Shown: piece by piece, positions 60,916-64,000 of the stretch
How the letters are laid out: every line of letters starts with the position of its first letter
How positions within the stretch are numbered: position 1 is the stretch's first letter
Source: Paraburkholderia sp. D15
GTDB taxonomy: Bacteria; Pseudomonadota; Gammaproteobacteria; Burkholderiales; Burkholderiaceae
Assembly: GCF_029910215.1 (NCBI RefSeq)
Contig: NZ_CP110396.1
Location: 248,001 to 312,000 of the forward strand
Length of the DNA: 64,000 nucleotides
Direction: 5' to 3'
Made by a program: the position numbers and the translations under genes
The notes under the pieces: generated by a model
Told to the model about the DNA's origin: nothing
What the model saw: only the letters and a program-made list of their open reading frames with translations
The model's database searches: none

Positions 60916-62255
60916 ACGCCTGATCCTCGATATGTTTTGGTGAGTTTGAAGTTGACCGCGTGTCCGCGATCCCGGACAACGTTGGCTAGCGTGGCGCGGT
61001 CGTGGTGGCTGGCCGGCGCCTGCCCGAGCAGGCCGAAATAGCTGTTCGCGACATCAAGAAATTCGTCTGCGGCGACCGTAGCGACGCGCCGGGCTGCTTC
61101 GCCGACCGTGCGCCGCCGCGTCGAGCGTCGCCACGGCTTGATCACCTGCCCGACGAAGTCCACGCCGCGCGCGATCGGCTGAAGAATGGTTTTCTTCGGA
61201 TTCAACCGCAGGCCGAGCGCCGCCGGCAGGAACGCGTCGACGTCGCGCAGCGCCGCGTTCAGCCAGTCGGTCGATTCGTGCAAAAACAGGAAGTCATCCA
61301 CATAGCGGATGTAGTGGCGTGCCCCTATCACGTGCTTTACATGCTGGTCCAACACGTCGAGCAGCACATTCGCGAAGAACTGTGACGAGAGGTTGCCGAT
61401 CGGCAGGCCGAGGTGCGCCGGCTGGTTCATGAGTCGCTTGTGCGGCGGTACCAGATCCATCAGCGCGCGATCGCCGCGGTAGACGAAGTCGGCCCGTGGA
61501 TCGTGCATCAGCACGAGCTCGGTCAGCGCGCGCCAGAACGGCTCGGGAATCTTCGCGAGCAGCAGCTTGAGCAATTTGCGCTTGTCGATGCTGACGAAGA
61601 AGTTCGCGAGATCGCACTTCAGATAGTGCGCCGGCCGGGACCAGTTTTGCGTGACCGAGCGAATCTTCCCGTCGAGGCGTTGCGCCGCGTACAGCGTGCC
61701 GCGCCCCTTGATACATGCGCACGAGTCGGCAATGAATGCCTTTTCGAAACGCGGGCCGGTGCGCTTGTACAGTAAATGGTGGACGACACGGTCGCGAAAG
61801 TCGGCCGCCCACACCTCGCGCGGCTTCGGGCGCGTGATCACGAAACAGACGGAAGGGCCGGGCGTATAAGTGCCGCCGGCCAGATCGTCGTACAGGCGAC
61901 GAAGGTTGTGCTCCAGATTCGATTCGAAAGTCAGCGCGCTGGCGCTGTTGCGCTTCGTGCGCCGACAGTCGAAATAGGCGTTGGCGAGATCCGTAAAAGT
62001 GAAACCAGCATTCCAATCTGCGGACGGCACGCGCGCGGAGCGCGTTGTTCTTGTGGTTGTTGTTCTGGTTACCGTTGTTGAAGTTCTGATACCAGGCCCA
62101 ACCGTATCGTTCGTGCTATCTACGTCGCCCGGCCGATCGCTCAGCAGGGAAACTGCGCAGGACCTGTCCGCACGCCGGCGGTCGGTATCCGTGATGCGCA
62201 TGGCGGTGGCCTCGTGAGCCAGCGGCACGACCAGATTGAAAGATCGCTCAGTCAT
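60912..62255 (-). CDS. DGR reverse transcriptase
   Basis: A 447-residue RT. From RT-fold residue ~90 onward: YDDLAGGTYTPGPSVCFVIT, KPREVWAADFRDRVVHHLLY, catalytic Asp in LKCDLANFFVSID (about 212-224), GLPIGNLSSQFFANV (motif with the DGR-specific SQ, about 283-297) and YIRYVDDFLFL (YVDD, about 315-325). A C-terminal thumb follows. Start: the ATG at 62255 overlaps the avd stop and has GGAGG upstream. No ATG lies between TR and the RT domain, so the first ~80 residues are read through TR in another frame. A GTG at 62030, inside TR, is the only later alternative; it lacks a ribosome site. Confidence 0.93.
   Translation of the reverse strand: MTERSFNLVVPLAHEATAMRITDTDRRRADRSCAVSLLSDRPGDVDSTNDTVGPGIRTSTTVTRTTTTRTTRSARVPSADWNAGFTFTDLANAYFDCRRTKRNSASALTFESNLEHNLRRLYDDLAGGTYTPGPSVCFVITRPKPREVWAADFRDRVVHHLLYKRTGPRFEKAFIADSCACIKGRGTLYAAQRLDGKIRSVTQNWSRPAHYLKCDLANFFVSIDKRKLLKLLLAKIPEPFWRALTELVLMHDPRADFVYRGDRALMDLVPPHKRLMNQPAHLGLPIGNLSSQFFANVLLDVLDQHVKHVIGARHYIRYVDDFLFLHESTDWLNAALRDVDAFLPAALGLRLNPKKTILQPIARGVDFVGQVIKPWRRSTRRRTVGEAARRVATVAADEFLDVANSYFGLLGQAPASHHDRATLANVVRDRGHAVNFKLTKTYRGSGV
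62015..62104 (-). repeat. DGR template repeat (TR)
   Basis: A 90-bp copy (coding orientation is minus). In the VR reading frame it encodes WYQNFNNGNQNNNHKNN, nine AAC (Asn) codons. This adenine-rich design gives many substitutable codons with few stops. The 30 bases at its 3' end (62015-62044) are GC-rich and identical in all copies, matching the initiation region of mutagenic homing. It lies inside the RT open frame, in a different frame. Confidence 0.97.
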
Positions 62256-62622
62256 GACGGCCTTGACCTCCATGAAGCGGGCGACTTGCGGCGCGGCGCC
62301 ATCCATTTGCCTGTTTGCCGATGCTCGTGCTCAGGTCAATCGCCTTCGCGTAACCACCACGCGAAATCAGGCGCTTGTCCGTTGCAAGGCGAAGAAGAAG
62401 TTCGATCACCTGTAGACGCTCAAGCAACTCGACGAGATGCGGTTCCTTGTTCGTAGCGACATTCGCACGGAAAACGAGCACCGCTATTTCAATGCACTCG
62501 GCGTCGATCTTCTCGCCGATCGAGCGCTTGAACTTTCGCGGCACATTTGCAACGAGGTCGCTCACGACGTCGAGCATTTCGTAAGCGACCTTGTAAATCG
62601 GCAGTTGCGTGTGGATGGCCAT
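62248..62622 (-). CDS. avd: Avd, DGR accessory variability determinant
   Basis: A 124-residue helical protein of the Avd/23S rRNA-intervening-sequence four-helix type: LPIYKVAYEMLDVVSDLV, FKRSIGEKIDAECIEIAVL, PHLVELLERLQVIELLLRLA, and IGKQANGW near the end. In Bordetella phage BPP-1 the Avd pentamer binds the RT and is needed for mutagenic homing. Here it lies between the targets and TR/RT, as in BPP-1. Its stop overlaps the RT start (ATGACTGA). The last ~18 residues (Arg/His-rich) are of low similarity. Confidence 0.9.
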   Translation of the reverse strand: MAIHTQLPIYKVAYEMLDVVSDLVANVPRKFKRSIGEKIDAECIEIAVLVFRANVATNKEPHLVELLERLQVIELLLRLATDKRLISRGGYAKAIDLSTSIGKQANGWRRAASRPLHGGQGRHD

Positions 62623-62639
62623 GCTGTTGAATGACTAAA

Positions 62640-63098
62640 TTATTGAAGAATTAATCTGCGGACGGCACGCGCGCGGAGCGCGAGGCCCTCGCGGTCGTCG
62701 TCCTGGCTACCGTAGCCGAAGTACTGATACCAGGCCCAACCGGACTCTTCCTCGTGCTGTTGACCGGACCAGTAATACGTCGGTTGAAACTCGCTCTTCA
62801 GGTTGGCGAAGAGCAGTGACTGTTCGCGACGATTGGGCAATACGCCGCCATGTTCGGTTGCCCACTTACCAGCCGCTTCCCAGTCAACATCCTCGGCGTC
62901 GCCGGGTAGCAGGATCAGGTGATAGTCGGCCTCACCGTTTTCGCCGAGCACGAGACCGGCGTAACGTTCACCCGGCGCGAGCGTGATCGTCGCTGCCGCG
63001 ATGTGGAAGACCGTGGTAGCCGCCTGTTTTTTGAAAGCCAAGATCATCTCGTTGACTTTTGTTTGTTCGGCCTCGATGGCCTCAAGCGTGATTGTCAT
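62640..63098 (-). CDS. DGR target protein 2 (VR2)
   Basis: A 152-residue protein. AAGGAG lies 8 bases before the ATG at 63098; GTG 63107 is too close to that site. An N-terminal helix (TKVNEMILAFKKQ) is followed by APGERYAGLVLG, LPNRREQSLLFANLKSEFQ and YYWSGQQ. This is the Lcl/DUF1566 C-type-lectin-like pattern with a variable end. The variable stretch reads WYQYFGYGSQDDDREGL, then the constant ALRARAVRR. It is paralogous to the upstream target. It has no tail-fibre or signal-peptide domain. Confidence 0.9.
   Translation of the reverse strand: MTITLEAIEAEQTKVNEMILAFKKQAATTVFHIAAATITLAPGERYAGLVLGENGEADYHLILLPGDAEDVDWEAAGKWATEHGGVLPNRREQSLLFANLKSEFQPTYYWSGQQHEEESGWAWYQYFGYGSQDDDREGLALRARAVRRLILQ
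62653..62742 (-). repeat. Variable repeat VR2
   Basis: 90 bp aligned to TR with no gaps. 14 differences, all at TR adenines (coding strand); the other 76 positions match. Ends in the same GC-rich 30-base block as TR and then two codons before the stop. Confidence 0.97.
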
Positions 63099-63128
63099 CG
63101 CCTGCACTCCTTGGTAATTGATGAATGA

Positions 63129-63494
63129 TTAAATGGGCAATCTGCGGACGGCACGCGCGCGGAGCGCGTTGCCCTTGTGGTTGAGGCTCTGGCTACCGGT
63201 GAGGAAGTACTGATACCAGGCCCAACCGGCGTATCCCGTATCCGTGTCGGGCGCGTTCGACCAGTACGCGTCTTTCTGGAACTCGTCGCGGAATCCTGCG
63301 AAGAGCATGGCCTGTTCGATGCGGTTCGGCAGATCGCCACCGATGCTCTTGGCCCACTCGAGTTGATCGGCCCACGGCGCATCGTCGTTGTCACCCGGCA
63401 GCAGCACGACGTGATAGATGTCGCCGTTCTTGTCACCCACGGCGCCGATGTAGATCTCGCCTTCAGCGAGCGGGGGAATCTGAAGTTGTTGCAT
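63129..63494 (-). CDS. DGR target protein 1 (VR1)
   Basis: A 121-residue protein. The ATG at 63494 has AGGAG 6 bases before it; the frame is open farther upstream but without similarity. Pattern: AEGEIYIGAVGDKNGDIYHV, LPNRIEQAMLFAGFRDEFQ and YWSNAPDTD, then variable WYQYFLTGSQSLNHKGN (residues 93-109) and constant ALRARAVRR. It is an Lcl/DUF1566-like lectin fold, a known DGR target type. First gene of the visible DGR operon, 30 bases before target 2. Confidence 0.9.
   Translation of the reverse strand: MQQLQIPPLAEGEIYIGAVGDKNGDIYHVVLLPGDNDDAPWADQLEWAKSIGGDLPNRIEQAMLFAGFRDEFQKDAYWSNAPDTDTGYAGWAWYQYFLTGSQSLNHKGNALRARAVRRLPI
63139..63228 (-). repeat. Variable repeat VR1
   Basis: 90 bp aligned gap-free to TR. 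10 differences, all at TR adenines; 80 positions match. Six of the changed sites are also changed in VR2, four are unique. The GC-rich block at the 3' side is unchanged. Confidence 0.97.
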
Positions 63495-63588
63495 TGCTTC
63501 TCCTATTTGGGGAAAAAAGCGAGGCGCGCGTACAGGCCGCCTCTTCCAAACACACGCCGCGCCCTTCGGGATAAGCGCGACGCCGTAC

Positions 63589-63999
63589 TTACTGCGAACG
63601 CCACTCGGCACCGCGCACGACCCGTCCTACAGGTTCGAGCACCAGCACCTCCGATTCCCTTTCGCTGCGTACAAGCAAATGTGCTCGACGCTGTGCTTTC
63701 TCCAGCGTTCTGTGTCGCTTCGGCTCTGCGTGCCGTCCGATGGTGACGAACACCTGGGCCGGCACGAATTCGGCATCGACGATGGTGAGTTCATCGATCT
63801 TCTGCTCGAGGGCTGCATTGTTGGCGCGTAGCGTTGCGATCACTTTCTTCTGCGACTCAACCTCAGAACGCTCTGCGTCTAGCGCTGTCATCGCATCAGA
63901 AGCGCACTGGATCTTCAGGCGCGCGGCCTCGATCGCGTCTGCGACAGGCGTTACGCTCTTATCGAAATCGACGCCGAGGAGTTCGCATAGATCCCGAAC
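63589..63999 (-). CDS. Phage coiled-coil protein, 5' partial
   Basis: Open to the window edge, so the start is missing; 136 residues are visible. It has a helical N-part with VTPVADAIEAARLKIQCASD, a coiled coil around AERSEVESQKKVIATL and ALEQKIDELTIV, then a beta/positively charged end (EPKRHRTLEKAQRRAHLLV). Unknown. It precedes the DGR targets in the same leftward operon by about 94 bases. Confidence 0.6.
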   Translation of the reverse strand, partial: VRDLCELLGVDFDKSVTPVADAIEAARLKIQCASDAMTALDAERSEVESQKKVIATLRANNAALEQKIDELTIVDAEFVPAQVFVTIGRHAEPKRHRTLEKAQRRAHLLVRSERESEVLVLEPVGRVVRGAEWRSQ

Positions 64000-64000
64000 G

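Larger units (their letters stand above)
60912..63494 (-). mobile_element. Diversity-generating retroelement (target1-target2-avd-TR-RT)
   Basis: Composite of the two variable targets, avd, TR and RT, followed by a coupled methyltransferase. Order target-avd-TR-RT is the BPP-1 order, with a duplicated target. All 24 VR/TR differences are at template adenines and 64 non-adenine positions are identical in all three copies; this cannot arise by ordinary duplication and drift. The element is therefore judged functional or recently active. Confidence 0.96.
53534..64000 (-). mobile_element. Left end of an integrated prophage (continues past the window)
   Basis: All genes run leftward on minus toward the integrase and excisionase at the left edge. 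Marks of phage origin: lambda-type int and xis, phage Gp37/Gp68-like protein, small overlapping genes with ATGA junctions, phage C5 methyltransferase and a DGR. The 71-base AT-rich stretch 53534-53604 separates it from the tautomerase gene. The right end and attR are outside the window, so the att core cannot be defined. Codon use and base composition are somewhat lower in GC than the chromosome. Confidence 0.9.

Noticed and set aside
60912..62255. RT as a group II intron or retron enzyme
   Set aside because: No maturase or intron RNA structure and no msr/msd; SQ motif, avd and TR/VR pairs identify a DGR.
62653..63228. VR1 and VR2 as a simple gene duplication
   Set aside because: Random divergence would hit all bases; every difference from TR is at an adenine of the coding strand.
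63495..63611. N-terminal extension of target protein 1 (frame open to 63611)
   Set aside because: AGGAG lies just before ATG 63494, and the extension overlaps the end of the upstream gene without conserved sequence.
1..64000. tRNA or rRNA genes
   Set aside because: None recognised by eye; the int-adjacent site shows no tRNA either.

Overview
The window is high-GC DNA (about 65% by eye) from a betaproteobacterium of the Burkholderiaceae, most like Paraburkholderia or Burkholderia. The type VI secretion (T6SS) gene order matches the T6SS-1 cluster known from that family, and the accessory genes (orphan TAXI binding protein, MocR, RpiR, HipBA, Zur) suit such a genome. This assignment is inferred from gene content; no rRNA or tRNA gene was recognised.

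Bases 1-19.8 kb hold a nearly complete T6SS cluster in three blocks. tssM (5' end outside the window), tagF and an OmpA-like gene run on +. A long minus-strand operon runs TPR lipoprotein, tssB, tssC, hcp, tssE, tssF, tssG, tssH (clpV), tssA. A divergent plus-strand operon carries tssJ, tssK and tssL. Together they encode membrane complex (JLM), baseplate (EFGK, A), tube (Hcp), sheath (BC) and disassembly ATPase (ClpV). No VgrG, PAAR or effector gene lies in the window.

Bases 19.8-53.5 kb are ordinary chromosome. They contain zwf, an ornithine-cyclodeaminase-family reductase with an in-frame 9-bp repeat tract, a hipBA module with strong palindromic operators, and a BetR-type response regulator facing a hybrid histidine kinase. 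Next come a PRTase-HAD fusion, a NERD helicase, a GST, a Zur/Fur regulator, a TetR/MFS pair, a zinc-ribbon membrane protein, an orphan TAXI protein, a MocR/EamA pair, RpiR, MerR and an SsuA-like binding protein. A four-gene Baeyer-Villiger operon (monooxygenase, SDR, ferritin-like 'metal hydrolase', alpha/beta hydrolase), a urea transporter, a class II aldolase and a 4-oxalocrotonate tautomerase complete it. Several short tandem repeats lie between or inside these genes.

Bases 53.5-64.0 kb are the left end of a prophage. Every gene runs on the minus strand toward a lambda-type integrase and excisionase. The inner part is a diversity-generating retroelement (DGR): two tandem target genes with 90-bp variable repeats (VR1, VR2), an avd accessory gene, a 90-bp template repeat (TR), and a DGR-type reverse transcriptase whose stop overlaps the start of a phage C5-cytosine methyltransferase. 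VR1 and VR2 differ from TR at 10 and 14 positions. All 24 differences fall on adenines of the coding strand, and the other 64 positions are identical in all three copies, which is the signature of adenine mutagenesis and retrohoming. The DGR sits in a leftward, int-proximal operon with DNA-modification genes rather than beside recognisable tail genes, and its targets are small Lcl/DUF1566-like proteins. This is the most interesting system in the window.
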